Origin: an uncultured Arachnia sp.
GTDB taxonomy: Bacteria > Actinomycetota > Actinomycetes > Propionibacteriales > Propionibacteriaceae
Reading direction: 5' to 3'
Length of the DNA stretch: 64,000 nt
Assembly (NCBI GenBank): GCA_947499145.1
Contig: CANMNB010000005.1
Span: 248,001-312,000, forward strand
Part shown: positions 23,788-32,169 of the stretch, in pieces
Layout: every line of letters begins with the position of its first letter
Numbering within the stretch: the first letter of the stretch is position 1
Notes under the pieces: generated by a model
The model's database searches: none
The model's input: only the letters and a program-made list of their open reading frames with translations
Told to the model about the DNA's origin: nothing
Position numbers and translations under genes: made by a program

Positions 23788-25599
23788 ATGGGGATCCACG
23801 GCGCGCTGCAACCCTCGTTCGATGATCTGGGCACCCCGCTCAGCGACACGGTGTTCTGCGTCCTGGACCTGGAGACCACCGGCGGCGGCGCGGAGTGCTC
23901 CATCACCGAGGTGGGAGCGGTCAAGGTCCAAGGGGGTCGCGTCCTGGGTGAGTTCCAGACCCTCGTGCGGCCGCCGTCTCGAATCCCGGCCATGATCCAA
24001 CTGCTCACCGGCATCACCGACCAGATGGTGGCCACGGCCCCCTCGCTGGATGGCGTGCTCCCAGCGCTGGACGAGTTCATGGCCGGCACAGTCCTGGTCG
24101 CCCACAATGCCCGCTTCGACGTGGGCTTCCTCAAACGCGGCTACGAGTCGGTTGGGATCCGCTGGCGATCCCCTCACGTCGTGGACACGGTGGCCCTCGC
24201 TCGGCAACTCCTCCTCCGGGACGAGGTGCGCAACTGCAAGCTGGCCACGCTCGCCGCCCACTTCCACGCCAGCACGGAGCCGAACCATCGAGCCCTCAGC
24301 GATGCCCGCGCCACCGTCGATGTTCTGCACGGGCTGTTGGAGCGTGCGGGAAGCCTGGGCGTCCACACGCTGGAGGACCTGTGTGACGTGATGCTGCGGG
24401 TCTCGCCGGAGCGGCGCGCAAAGCGAGTGTGGGCCAGCGAGGTGCCGGAGGCCCCCGGGGTCTACTGGTTCGTCCATGACGGGAAGGACGCGGACCACCG
24501 TCCCCGCAGCGAGGTGCTCTACGTCGGCAAGTCGGTCAACCTCCGCAGGCGGGTGGCGAGCTATTTCACCGCAGCCGAGCAGCGGTCCAGGATCGAGGAG
24601 ATGGTCCGGGTCGCCACGCGTGTCGAGCATGAAGTGTGCGCCACGGATCTCGAGGCCGAGGTCCGTGAGCTCAGAATGATCGCCTCCCACTCGCCCCGAT
24701 ACAACCGGCGGTCCCGACGGCAGCAGGCGGTGGCGTGGCTCAAGCTCACCCGGGAGGCGTTCCCGCGGGTCGCCGTGGCTCGCGCGGTGTCCGACGACGG
24801 CTGTGACTACTGGGGGCCGTTCTCCTCAGCCAGGGCGGCTCGAGCTGCCGCCGAGGTGGTCGGAGAGGCCTTCGGGCTGCGTGGGTGCACCGTGAGGCTG
24901 TCCCCGCACCGGCCCATCACTGCCTGCGCAGCGGGCCAGATGGGTCGTTGTGTGGCCCCGTGCGAGTTGGGGGACGGCGTACCGGCCTACGCGGCGCTCG
25001 TCGAATCCACTCGGCGCGCCTGGCTCGGTGACATCCGTCCCGCCCTCCAGTCCGCCCAGCCCAAGCTGATGCGCCTCGTGCAGGACGAGCGCTTCGAGGA
25101 GGCCGGGGAGCTCACAGCACGGCTTCGTTCCCTCCATGACGCCTCTGCACGACACCACCGGGTGCTGTCGGTCGCCCGCTGCCCCGAGATCCTGGCGGCG
25201 GCGCCCGGTCGACGTGGTTGGGACCTGCACTGCATCCGGTACGGCCGGCTGGCAGGGGCCGCCACCGCCCCCACGGCGGCGGTGCGCCAGTCTGCCGATC
25301 AACTGCGGCGGGACGCCGAGACGGTGCTCCCCCCGCCTGCGGCCACTCCCGCGGGCAGTGTGGAGGAGGCGGAGCGGATCGCCTCCTGGCTGGAGACTCC
25401 CGGGCTTCGGGTCCTCGATGTCGATGGCGAGTGGTCGTGGCCGATCGGGGCCTGCCTGGGGGAGGCGGAACTCGTGGCGGCCCTGACGGGATCGGCATCG
25501 GGGGGTGCCCCAGCCGTGGCCGACCTGCCACCCGAGGTGGGGGCCGGCAATCACCGTCCAGGCCGACGCCGTGCCCGCTCGTCGATCCCGGCCGTCTGA
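23788..25599 (+). CDS. DEDDh exonuclease fused to UvrC-like GIY-YIG nuclease
   Basis: A 603-residue fusion known in actinobacteria (Rv2191 type). The N-terminal DnaQ-like exonuclease has VLDLETTG (ExoI Asp/Glu), HNARFDVGFL (ExoII) and HRALSDARAT (ExoIII, DEDDh). The middle GIY-YIG domain has GVYWF, VLYVGKSVNLRRRV, and the later Glu in ATDLEAEVREL, as in UvrC N-terminus and Cho. The C-terminal third (CAAGQMGRCVAPC, then a UVR-like helix pair) resembles the next UvrC region, but the RNase H-like 5' nuclease half of UvrC is not evident. It probably trims or nicks damaged DNA; the exact substrate is unproved. The start is ATG 23788. Confidence 0.88.
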   Translation: MGIHGALQPSFDDLGTPLSDTVFCVLDLETTGGGAECSITEVGAVKVQGGRVLGEFQTLVRPPSRIPAMIQLLTGITDQMVATAPSLDGVLPALDEFMAGTVLVAHNARFDVGFLKRGYESVGIRWRSPHVVDTVALARQLLLRDEVRNCKLATLAAHFHASTEPNHRALSDARATVDVLHGLLERAGSLGVHTLEDLCDVMLRVSPERRAKRVWASEVPEAPGVYWFVHDGKDADHRPRSEVLYVGKSVNLRRRVASYFTAAEQRSRIEEMVRVATRVEHEVCATDLEAEVRELRMIASHSPRYNRRSRRQQAVAWLKLTREAFPRVAVARAVSDDGCDYWGPFSSARAARAAAEVVGEAFGLRGCTVRLSPHRPITACAAGQMGRCVAPCELGDGVPAYAALVESTRRAWLGDIRPALQSAQPKLMRLVQDERFEEAGELTARLRSLHDASARHHRVLSVARCPEILAAAPGRRGWDLHCIRYGRLAGAATAPTAAVRQSADQLRRDAETVLPPPAATPAGSVEEAERIASWLETPGLRVLDVDGEWSWPIGACLGEAELVAALTGSASGGAPAVADLPPEVGAGNHRPGRRRARSSIPAV

Positions 25600-25656
25600 C
25601 ACGCCACCGGCGGCCGGGCCCCCATCGGGCCGCGGCCGCCGGGCAAGCGGGGTGTC
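25598..25656. terminator. Bidirectional hairpin between exonuclease and cyclophilin genes
   Basis: A GC-rich imperfect stem (CGGCGGCCGGGCCC pairing near 25609-25622 with about 25628-25642) nested inside GACAC/GTGTC at 25598-25602 and 25652-25656. It lies between two convergent stop codons. There is no U-tract. Confidence 0.6.
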
Positions 25657-25669
25657 GGTACAACCAGGG

Positions 25670-26179
25670 TCAGGAGACCTCGACGGAGTCGATGGTCACC
25701 GGGGTGGCAGGACGATCGCGGAAATCGGTCTCCACGGCGGCGATCTCATCCACGACCTTCTGGCTGGCCGCGTCCTTGACCTCGCCGAAGATGGTGTGTC
25801 GACGATTCAGGTGCGGGGTCGGTCCGACGGTGATGAAGAACTGCGAGCCGTTGGTTCCCGGTCCGGCATTGGCCATGGCCAGCAGGTAGGGACGATCGAA
25901 CTGCAGCTCAGGGTGGAACTCGTCACGGAACTGGTAGCCGGGGCCGCCGGTCCCGGTGCCCAGGGGGCATCCCCCCTGAATCATGAAGCCGTCGATGACC
26001 CGGTGGAAGGTCAGGCCGTCGTAGAACTTGCCGGTGGTCGGGGTGCCCGTCTCAGGGTCGCGGTGCTCCTTGGTGCCGGTGGCCAGACCGACGAAGTTGC
26101 CGACGGTCTCGGGCGCATGATCGTCGAACAGCTCGATGACGATGTCGCCCTTGCTGGTGTGCAGGGTGGCGGTGCTCAT
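25670..26179 (-). CDS. ppiA: Cyclophilin-type peptidyl-prolyl cis-trans isomerase
   Basis: A 169-residue cytoplasmic cyclophilin. The family core is present: [13 protein letters not shown] with the catalytic Arg, [27 protein letters not shown], and the C-terminal HTIFGEV. It catalyses proline isomerisation in protein folding. There is no signal peptide. The start at ATG 26179 follows AGAGGA five bases upstream; an upstream extension (to 26242) lacks a ribosome site and is not conserved in the family. It is convergent with the exonuclease fusion and divergent from the membrane-anchored protein to its right. Confidence 0.9.
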   Translation of the reverse strand: MSTATLHTSKGDIVIELFDDHAPETVGNFVGLATGTKEHRDPETGTPTTGKFYDGLTFHRVIDGFMIQGGCPLGTGTGGPGYQFRDEFHPELQFDRPYLLAMANAGPGTNGSQFFITVGPTPHLNRRHTIFGEVKDAASQKVVDEIAAVETDFRDRPATPVTIDSVEVS

Positions 26180-26269
26180 CCGGTTCCTCTCCAGGTGGGT
26201 GTCAGGGACTGCAAGGGTCCAACCTACCTGCGGACCGGCCAATCAGTCACGGCCGGACCGGTGACCGGG

Positions 26270-26275
26270 TAGCGT
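26270..26275 (+). promoter_or_regulatory. -10 element of membrane-anchored protein gene
   Basis: TAGCGT, followed by a leader of about 50 nt that contains two spaced palindromes and a GGAGGA ribosome site before GTG 26335. Confidence 0.45.
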
Positions 26276-26282
26276 GGATGAC

Positions 26283-26320
26283 GCTCGACCACGAGCCACC
26301 CTGCTCGATCACGAGCCAAC
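26283..26320. repeat. Two 18-bp direct repeats, each a CTCG-N4-CGAG palindrome
   Basis: Units at 26283-26300 and 26303-26320 differ at two positions (GCTCGAYCACGAGCCA core). The period is 20 bp, close to two helical turns, and they lie between the -10 and the ribosome site of the 26335 gene. Confidence 0.6.
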
Positions 26321-26334
26321 CATTGGAGGAACGA

Positions 26335-27312
26335 GTGAAGAACAACCGCAAGCTGAAGAAGGCCGCCGCTGAACGAGCTGCCGCCGCCAGCGACGCCAGC
26401 CAGCACCTGATGCACGAAGCCACGGCCCGCGCGGCCGTGATCCTGGGCGAGGCCCAGAAGATGGCCACCGAGGTGCTCACGGAGGCCCAGAAGAAGGCGG
26501 GCCCCGCCGCCAAGGAAGCACGGATCCGCACCGCGGACTTCGCCGCGCAGCGCCTCGACGCATGGGAGCCCCACATCAAGGACGCCCTCGACAAGGTCAC
26601 CCCGGCGGTGGAGGCCGCTCGAGAGAAGGTCTCCGACGATCTCCTCCCACGTCTGTCGGGTCTGCTGCACGATGCAGCGGAGCACCCCACCATCAAGGAG
26701 GTTGGCCGTCGTGGCGGCGCCACGGTCGCGGCCCTCAAGGGCGAGATCGAACCGGCCCGCCCCAAGAGCAAGCTCAAGGGCTTCACGAAGCTCCTGGCCG
26801 TCGGCGCTGTCGTTGCCGGCGCCGTCGCCGCCGTCCGCCACTTCCTGGCACCCAAGGACGACGGTTGGACCGCTCACGAGCCCTCCAAGGCCTACGTGAA
26901 CAACAACGACACCTTCGCCACGGCCGCCAAGGTCGCCGAGACCGCACCCACGCCCACCACCACGGTGGGTGGTGTTCCCTCGTCCGACACCGGGGCCTCC
27001 TCCACTGGGGACCTGACGGACAGCGACGCCACCCCCGCGGCATCCGACACCGTGGAGCCCGAGGAGACGGCGTCGGAGTCCCAGTCGGACGAGTCCCGCT
27101 CCGACGACGCCGCCCAGACCGAGACCGTTTCCTACGGCGAGGGCTCCTACATGGGCGAGAACCCACCCGAGGGCTTCACCATCAAGGGCAACGAGCGCTC
27201 GAAGAAGTACCACGTCGAAGGCTCTGCCGGTTATGACCGGACGATCGCCGAGGTCTGGTTCAGCACCGAAGAGGCGGCCCAGGCTGCCGGCTTCACCAAG
27301 GCACAGCGCTGA
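26335..27312 (+). CDS. Membrane-anchored actinobacterial protein with C-terminal YHxxxSxxY-type domain
   Basis: A 325-residue protein. The N-terminal 150 residues are Ala/Lys/Glu-rich helices (many AAxxA repeats, likely coiled coil), followed by one membrane segment (about 152-170, [20 protein letters not shown]), a Ser/Thr/Asp/Glu-rich disordered linker, and a compact C-terminal domain (about 275-325) with [20 protein letters not shown] and [15 protein letters not shown]. That last motif recurs at the C-termini of various bacterial secreted or nuclease-like proteins ('sunset'-type domain); its role is unclear. It starts at GTG 26335 after GGAGGA. Function unknown; envelope location inferred. 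Confidence 0.7.
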   Translation: MKNNRKLKKAAAERAAAASDASQHLMHEATARAAVILGEAQKMATEVLTEAQKKAGPAAKEARIRTADFAAQRLDAWEPHIKDALDKVTPAVEAAREKVSDDLLPRLSGLLHDAAEHPTIKEVGRRGGATVAALKGEIEPARPKSKLKGFTKLLAVGAVVAGAVAAVRHFLAPKDDGWTAHEPSKAYVNNNDTFATAAKVAETAPTPTTTVGGVPSSDTGASSTGDLTDSDATPAASDTVEPEETASESQSDESRSDDAAQTETVSYGEGSYMGENPPEGFTIKGNERSKKYHVEGSAGYDRTIAEVWFSTEEAAQAAGFTKAQR

Positions 27313-27321
27313 CCTGAGCAG

Positions 27322-27364
27322 CAACGAGGCCCCGCCGCGGATCTTCCGCGGCGGGGCCTCGTTG
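27322..27364 (+). terminator. Strong hairpin terminator after the 26335 gene
   Basis: A perfect 19-bp stem: arms at 27322-27340 and 27346-27364 with a five-base loop (ATCTT), ten bases after the stop codon. Only a weak T-run follows. Confidence 0.8.
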
Positions 27365-27421
27365 GTTACGGCACTTCTCCACAGTGCGGCTGCCCGACGT
27401 GACGGCGGCCCGATGACGCCC

Positions 27422-27427
27422 TAGCGT
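27422..27427 (+). promoter_or_regulatory. -10 element, leaderless start of A24 peptidase
   Basis: TAGCGT, six bases before ATG 27434. Confidence 0.55.
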
Positions 27428-27433
27428 GGCGGC

Positions 27434-28096
27434 ATGGCGTGGTGGTTCATCGCGGTGTGCGCCGTGGCTGCCGCACTCACCCAGGGTCTCGTCGTACCCC
27501 GTCTCCCGCAGCGCCCGGCCGCGGATGGTGACCTACCGCCGCGCTACGACCTCATGGGCCGGCCTCTCGACATCGCCGCGGCGACCTCACTGGCGGCCGC
27601 TGGGGCGGTACTGGTGGCGCTCACGGCACAGAACCGGTGGCCGCTGTTGGTGTGGTGGGCCTACCTGGCAGGGGGCGCGTGCCTGGTCTGGATCGATCTG
27701 CGGACCACCTGGCTACCGCGACGACTCAACACCCTCGTTGCCATGGGCATGGGACTGGGCGCGGTAGTGGCTGCCGTCGGCGACCCGTGGCTTCCCGCGT
27801 GGAGTCTGGCCGGCGCCGCCGTCGCGTACCTTGTGTTCCTCGGGGTGTGGCGACTCACCGGCGCGATGGGCTTCGGCGACGTGCGGCTCGCAGCCCTCGT
27901 GGGCGCAGTGGGCGCCAGCGGCGGCGTCCAGTCCTGGGGCGCCGGGCTGCTCTGCGGGACGGCACTGGGCGCCCTCTGGGGCGTTGGGCACGCCCTGCTG
28001 GTCCGACGCCGGGGCGGTGACTCCCACTTCGCGTATGGGCCCGCGCTGTGGCTCGGGCCCGTGCTCGCCAGCGCGCTCAGCGGTTGGTCGCCGTGA
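27434..28096 (+). CDS. Prepilin-type A24 peptidase family membrane protein
   Basis: A 220-residue protein with about seven hydrophobic segments. The two aspartates of the type IV prepilin peptidase fold are visible: one in WIDLRTTWLPRRLN near residue 86 and one in the signature GFGDVRLAA near residue 149. It lacks the N-terminal zinc methyltransferase domain of PilD, as is usual in actinobacteria. It would cleave prepilin-like signal sequences in the membrane; no pilin gene lies in the window. The last 20 bases overlap the 3' end of trpD on the other strand. Confidence 0.82.
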   Translation: MAWWFIAVCAVAAALTQGLVVPRLPQRPAADGDLPPRYDLMGRPLDIAAATSLAAAGAVLVALTAQNRWPLLVWWAYLAGGACLVWIDLRTTWLPRRLNTLVAMGMGLGAVVAAVGDPWLPAWSLAGAAVAYLVFLGVWRLTGAMGFGDVRLAALVGAVGASGGVQSWGAGLLCGTALGALWGVGHALLVRRRGGDSHFAYGPALWLGPVLASALSGWSP

Positions 28097-29111
28097 TCCA
28101 GCGATCGAGCAGCGTCGCCGCCGCGCCGGAGTCCAGCGCACGCTCGACGTCGTCGCGGGTCTCCGCAAGCTGCTCGGCCAGGGGGACGACCACGCTGACA
28201 CCGCGATAGGCCAACAAGGCCGCTGCGGCGTTCAGCACGACGATGTCACGCACTGGGCCGGTCCGGCCCGCCACGAGGTCGCGCACGACCTGGGCATTGT
28301 GCTCGGGCGGCCCCCCCACCAGATCGGCCGGGGCAGCAGGCTTGAGGCCGAGCGACTGGGGATCGATCGTGGTGCGGTGCACGCGCGTGTCCGCCACGAT
28401 CCAGACGTCCGAGGCGGAGGTGGTGGTCAGTTCGTCGAGCCCGTCGAAGCCTCGGAACACCAGCCCACGCACGCCACGCGAGGCGAGAACACGGGCCACG
28501 ACGGGCGCGACGTCGTCGTTGGCCACTCCCAGGGCCATGGCGCGGGGGTGGGCGGGGTTGGAGAGCGGGCCGAGGAAGTTGAAGGTGGTCTGGATCGCCA
28601 ACTGCCTGCGCACACCCGCCACGTGCTTCATGGCGGGGTGGTACTGCTGGGCGAAGAGGAAGACGATGCCGACCTCGTCGAGGATGTCAGCCTGCTTGTG
28701 GGGATCGACGGAGATGTTGACTCCGAGCGCCTCCAGGGTGTCGGCGGTGCCGGACTGGGACGAGGCAGCACGGCTGCCGTGTTTGACGACGCGTGCGCCG
28801 GCAGCAGCGGCGACGATGGCGGCCATCGTAGAGATGTTCACCGTATTGGCCCGGTCCCCGCCGGTCCCGACGACGTCGACGACCTCAGGGTCCAGAGTGA
28901 TGGGGGTGGCGTTCGCGAGCATGGCAGCCGAGAGACCCGCGAGCTCATCCTCCGTCTCCCCCTTGGCGCGCAGCGCGACGAGCAGCGCGGCGAGCTGGAC
29001 CTCATTCGCGCGCCCTGCGAAGATCTCGTTGAGTGCCCACTCGGCTGCGTCGGCCTCAAGACCTTCGCTGCGCACCAGCCCGGTCAGGATCTCGGGCCAG
29101 GAGAACGTCAC
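28077..29111 (-). CDS. trpD: Anthranilate phosphoribosyltransferase
   Basis: A 344-residue enzyme of tryptophan synthesis joining anthranilate to PRPP. Motifs: DVVGTGGDRANTVNIST (PRPP loop), VKHGSRAASSQSGTAD, the metal-binding acidic site in RGFDGLDE, and FNFLGPLSNPA. The GTG at 29111 overlaps the stop of the receiver-like gene (GTGA). It stands apart from other trp genes and next to the cytochrome oxidase cluster, the same unusual position it has in mycobacteria (Rv2192c). Confidence 0.93.
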   Translation of the reverse strand: MTFSWPEILTGLVRSEGLEADAAEWALNEIFAGRANEVQLAALLVALRAKGETEDELAGLSAAMLANATPITLDPEVVDVVGTGGDRANTVNISTMAAIVAAAAGARVVKHGSRAASSQSGTADTLEALGVNISVDPHKQADILDEVGIVFLFAQQYHPAMKHVAGVRRQLAIQTTFNFLGPLSNPAHPRAMALGVANDDVAPVVARVLASRGVRGLVFRGFDGLDELTTTSASDVWIVADTRVHRTTIDPQSLGLKPAAPADLVGGPPEHNAQVVRDLVAGRTGPVRDIVVLNAAAALLAYRGVSVVVPLAEQLAETRDDVERALDSGAAATLLDRWITATNR

Positions 29112-29518
29112 GAAGCCACCCGTGCGGAACGCAGGAGGTCAGCCACCTGGGCCGGCAGCGCGACGGGATCGATCGGGTGGGGCGCCAGGGCCTCCGCCCG
29201 CGACCAGGTGCCGAGCCAGGCGTCAGCCACACGGGTGATGAGCAGGAGGACCGGAGGACAGTTGGCGTACTCCTCCTTGATCTGGTGGGCGAGCCCGAAG
29301 CCCCCGTGTGGCTGGGCGTCGCCGTCCATGATCACGAGCGCGTAGTCGGTGCCGGCATCAAGGGTACGGAGCAGGGCGGGGCCGGTGGCAACCTCGACGA
29401 CCTCGAGTTCCGGGAGGTCTCGCGCCACTCGGCGACCCAGGGCGAACCGGACCTGCTCGCGCACGGTGCGGTCACTGGAGAACACCAGCACCCGGAGGGT
29501 CTCGGCTGCTTCACTCAT
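29108..29518 (-). CDS. Degenerate receiver-domain protein
   Basis: A 136-residue single-domain protein with the alternating strand/helix pattern of response-regulator receivers. A possible phospho-acceptor is Asp65 (ALVIMDGDA), but the N-terminal acidic pair is reduced to SSD (residues 14-16) and the conserved Lys-Pro near the end is replaced by PHPID (residues 113-117). It has no output domain. It sits with four-base overlaps between ctaG and trpD, so all three should be co-translated. It may act as a pseudo-receiver or protein-protein adaptor; its target is unknown. Confidence 0.72.
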   Translation of the reverse strand: MSEAAETLRVLVFSSDRTVREQVRFALGRRVARDLPELEVVEVATGPALLRTLDAGTDYALVIMDGDAQPHGGFGLAHQIKEEYANCPPVLLLITRVADAWLGTWSRAEALAPHPIDPVALPAQVADLLRSARVAS

Positions 29519-30543
29519 GTTGTCTCCCCGTCCTCGCCGCCCGGGGCGACGTCACTGCTCGGTTGTGGGCCTCGGGATTCATCGTATCCAACCTGCTCCG
29601 CGGCCACCACGCGCGCCCGGCGGGACCGGAGCGCATCCTCCCGGTCCAGCTTCCTGTCCACCCGCCGGGCCTCCCTCTTGGACTCCTTGACCCACTGCAG
29701 GAAGATCACCGACATGGCGGCGAACATCGTGAGGTCGCCCGTCGCCCACATCAGTCCACCCGCCCAGGTCTGGTCGTCGATCGGGCTGAGACCCCACGAG
29801 CGGTCGAAGGCCAGGTACCACTCCTCGGCGATGAGTTCTTCCGCACCCATGATCGTCACGCCGAGGAAGGCGTGAAAGGGCATGGTCAGGAGGAACAGGA
29901 TGATGCGGATCGGGTACGGCATCCGCAGGGGCACTGGGTCCACTCCGAGGAGGGGGAAGAAGAACAGGGTTCCGACGACGAGGAGCCAGACGTGCAGCGA
30001 GTCATGGAAGAAGTCGTTGCGCAGCGTGAGGTCGTACCACCCGGTCATGTAGAGGGCGAAGGGTGAGGCGACCATGAGCAGGGTCGTCAGCGGCGGGAAG
30101 AGCACCACCTTCGCCAGCGTCGAGTGGAGCAGCGCGAGCAACCACGAGCGCGGACGCTTGGGCAGCGTGCGCAGCAGGAGGGTCATCGGCGCCCCTGCGA
30201 CGAGGAAGACGGGGGCGATCATGTTGAGCAGCATGTGCTGGACCATGTGGAGCCAGAACAGAACCGTGTCGTAGACCCCGAGGAAGCTGAACGTGGCGAC
30301 GGCGACGCTGCCGAGGCCCAGCACCACGAAGGACAAGGTGCGCGCCAGGGGCCAGGAGTCACCCCGTGCGTGCAGGATGCGCACCCCATAGAGGTAGAGC
30401 CCTGCGGCCACCGCCAGACCCAGTGCGGGCCAGAGCTCGAACCCCCAGGCGGTGACGTAGCGCCAGCCCTCCAGCGGGATGATGTCGTCCCCCGGGTCCG
30501 CGTGGAGCGGCACGAAAAACCCCGTCGGGGAGCCGGAAAGCAT
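29515..30543 (-). CDS. ctaG: Cytochrome c oxidase assembly protein, CtaG/caa3 type
   Basis: A 342-residue membrane protein with about seven hydrophobic segments. The family motifs HMVQHMLLNMIAPVFLVAGAP and FHDSLHVWLLVVGTLFF place histidines in membrane helices, likely for copper delivery to oxidase subunit I. A charged C-terminal tail (RREARRVDRKLDRED-like) is cytoplasmic. It leads the ctaG / receiver-like / trpD operon and is divergent from ctaE. The start is ATG 30543 because CATAAT lies seven bases upstream; an ATG at 30552 would lie within that promoter spacer. Confidence 0.85.
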   Translation of the reverse strand: MLSGSPTGFFVPLHADPGDDIIPLEGWRYVTAWGFELWPALGLAVAAGLYLYGVRILHARGDSWPLARTLSFVVLGLGSVAVATFSFLGVYDTVLFWLHMVQHMLLNMIAPVFLVAGAPMTLLLRTLPKRPRSWLLALLHSTLAKVVLFPPLTTLLMVASPFALYMTGWYDLTLRNDFFHDSLHVWLLVVGTLFFFPLLGVDPVPLRMPYPIRIILFLLTMPFHAFLGVTIMGAEELIAEEWYLAFDRSWGLSPIDDQTWAGGLMWATGDLTMFAAMSVIFLQWVKESKREARRVDRKLDREDALRSRRARVVAAEQVGYDESRGPQPSSDVAPGGEDGETT

Positions 30544-30550
30544 GGGGCGC

Positions 30551-30556
30551 ATTATG
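30551..30556 (-). promoter_or_regulatory. -10 element, leaderless start of ctaG
   Basis: CATAAT on the minus strand, seven bases before ATG 30543. Confidence 0.55.
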
Positions 30557-30631
30557 CCCCACGCATTTTCGGAACCGAAGTCGGGGTCGCCCAAAGATGT
30601 GAGAGGTTCGCCTAACGGCCCGGTTTGCGGC

Positions 30632-30637
30632 AATAAT
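30632..30637 (+). promoter_or_regulatory. -10 element, leaderless start of ctaE
   Basis: AATAAT, seven bases before GTG 30645; it overlaps the alternative ATG at 30636. Confidence 0.5.
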
Positions 30638-30644
30638 GGGCGCC

Positions 30645-31343
30645 GTGGCGACCAAACACGAGACTCTTACAGCACCGGCGCAGCTGCCATCGGGGGCCCT
30701 GCACGCGGTTCCGGCCTCCCGGCTCAACAAGCCCAAGGGCCGACCCGACACGGTGGCCGTCGGCACGATCGTGTGGCTGGCCAGCGAACTGATGTTCTTC
30801 GCCGCGCTCTTCGCGGCCTATTTCTGGACGCGCAGTGTGACCACGGAGCGTGCCGGCGACGGCATGAGCCTGTGGGATGCGAGCACGCAGCACCTCGACA
30901 TCACGTTCGCGAGCATCAACACCGCCATCCTCGTCAGCTCGTCGATCACCTGCCAGTTGGGCGCCAACGCCGCTGAGGCGGGACGCGTCAGCGGCTCGTG
31001 GCTGAACCCGCTCAAGTGGGGGCTGCGCCAAGCCTTCATCGTCACGTTCATCCTCGGGTCGATCTTCGTCGCCGGCCAGGTCTGGGAGTACTTCACCCTC
31101 TTCGGCGAGGGCTACACGATCTCCACCAACGTCTACTGGTCCGCGTTCTTCCTCGCCACCGGTTTCCATGGCATCCACGTCTTCGGCGGCCTCGTGGCCT
31201 TCCTGTTCGTGCTGGCCCGCACCTACATGACCCGCACGCACACACACGAGCAGACCGTGACCGCCCACGTCGTGAGCTACTACTGGCACTTCGTCGACGT
31301 GATCTGGATCCTGCTCTTCGGCGTCATCTACTTCCTCCGCTGA
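30645..31343 (+). CDS. ctaE: Cytochrome c oxidase subunit III
   Basis: A 232-residue membrane protein of the aa3 terminal oxidase, with five or six hydrophobic helices as in actinobacterial subunit III. Motifs include [18 protein letters not shown], the glutamate-containing [11 protein letters not shown] and [15 protein letters not shown] near the C-terminus. It heads the ctaE-qcrC-qcrA-qcrB cluster, so oxidase and bc1 complex, which form one supercomplex in actinobacteria, are made together. GTG 30645 is preferred over ATG 30636 because the -10 lies on the latter. Confidence 0.92.
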   Translation: MATKHETLTAPAQLPSGALHAVPASRLNKPKGRPDTVAVGTIVWLASELMFFAALFAAYFWTRSVTTERAGDGMSLWDASTQHLDITFASINTAILVSSSITCQLGANAAEAGRVSGSWLNPLKWGLRQAFIVTFILGSIFVAGQVWEYFTLFGEGYTISTNVYWSAFFLATGFHGIHVFGGLVAFLFVLARTYMTRTHTHEQTVTAHVVSYYWHFVDVIWILLFGVIYFLR

Positions 31344-31368
31344 TCCCCGACCACAACTGGAGACCACA

Positions 31369-32169
31369 GTGAAGTTCCTCCCCAACTGGCGCCGACACGC
31401 AGCCGCACGGCCGCTGCTGCTCGTCCTGGCCCTGCTCGTCGTCGGACTGGCGTACTCGTTCGTCTCGCCGCAGGAGACCTCCGCGGAGACAGACATGACC
31501 CAGCAGATCGAGGAGGGCAAGGCCCTTTTCGACGTCAGCTGCTCCTCCTGCCACGGCCTCAACGGTGAGGGCACCACCCAGGGCCCCAGCCTTATCGGTG
31601 TGGGTGCCGCATCAGTGGACTTCCAGATGGGCACCGGCCGCATGCCGGCCGCTCGCCTCGAGCCTCAGATCCCCAAGCGCGAGGTCATCTACTCGCAGGA
31701 GCAGATCGAGGCAGTGGCCGCGTACGTCGCCAGCTTCGGCCCCGGCGTCGAGATTCCCCAGAAATCGCAGTATTCCCCCGAGGGCCTGACGGAGGAGGAG
31801 ATCGCGCAGGGCGGCGAGAAGTTCCGCGCGAACTGTTCCGCCTGCCACGGCATCATCGGCGGCGGCGGCGCCATGCCGGAGGGCAAGTACGCGCCGTCCC
31901 TCGTGGACACGGCCGACGTCCACGTCTGGGAGGCCATGCGGACCGCCCCCGGGCAGATGCCCGTCTTTTCGAAGGACGTGCTGAGCGACCAGGACGTCCG
32001 CGAGATCATCGGCTTCATCAACGAGGCCAACGACCAGCCCAACTACGGCGGCCTCGGCATGGGCGGCGAGGGCCCTGTCTCCGAGGGCTTCTGGATGTTC
32101 ATCCTCGCCATCGGGGGCCTGTCGATCGTCGGCGGCTGGATCGCCAAGAAGGGAGCTCGCGCACGATGA
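31369..32169 (+). CDS. qcrC: Dihaem cytochrome c1-type subunit of bc1 complex
   Basis: A 266-residue membrane-anchored protein with two haem-c sites, CSSCH at residues 58-62 and CSACH at 156-160, typical of actinobacterial QcrC that replaces a soluble cytochrome c. A hydrophobic N-terminal segment (about 14-32) and a C-terminal helix (FWMFILAIGGLSIVGGWIA) anchor it. It passes electrons from the Rieske protein to the CuA site of CtaC. GTG 31369 follows CTGGAG. Its stop overlaps the qcrA start by four bases. Confidence 0.94.
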   Translation: MKFLPNWRRHAAARPLLLVLALLVVGLAYSFVSPQETSAETDMTQQIEEGKALFDVSCSSCHGLNGEGTTQGPSLIGVGAASVDFQMGTGRMPAARLEPQIPKREVIYSQEQIEAVAAYVASFGPGVEIPQKSQYSPEGLTEEEIAQGGEKFRANCSACHGIIGGGGAMPEGKYAPSLVDTADVHVWEAMRTAPGQMPVFSKDVLSDQDVREIIGFINEANDQPNYGGLGMGGEGPVSEGFWMFILAIGGLSIVGGWIAKKGARAR

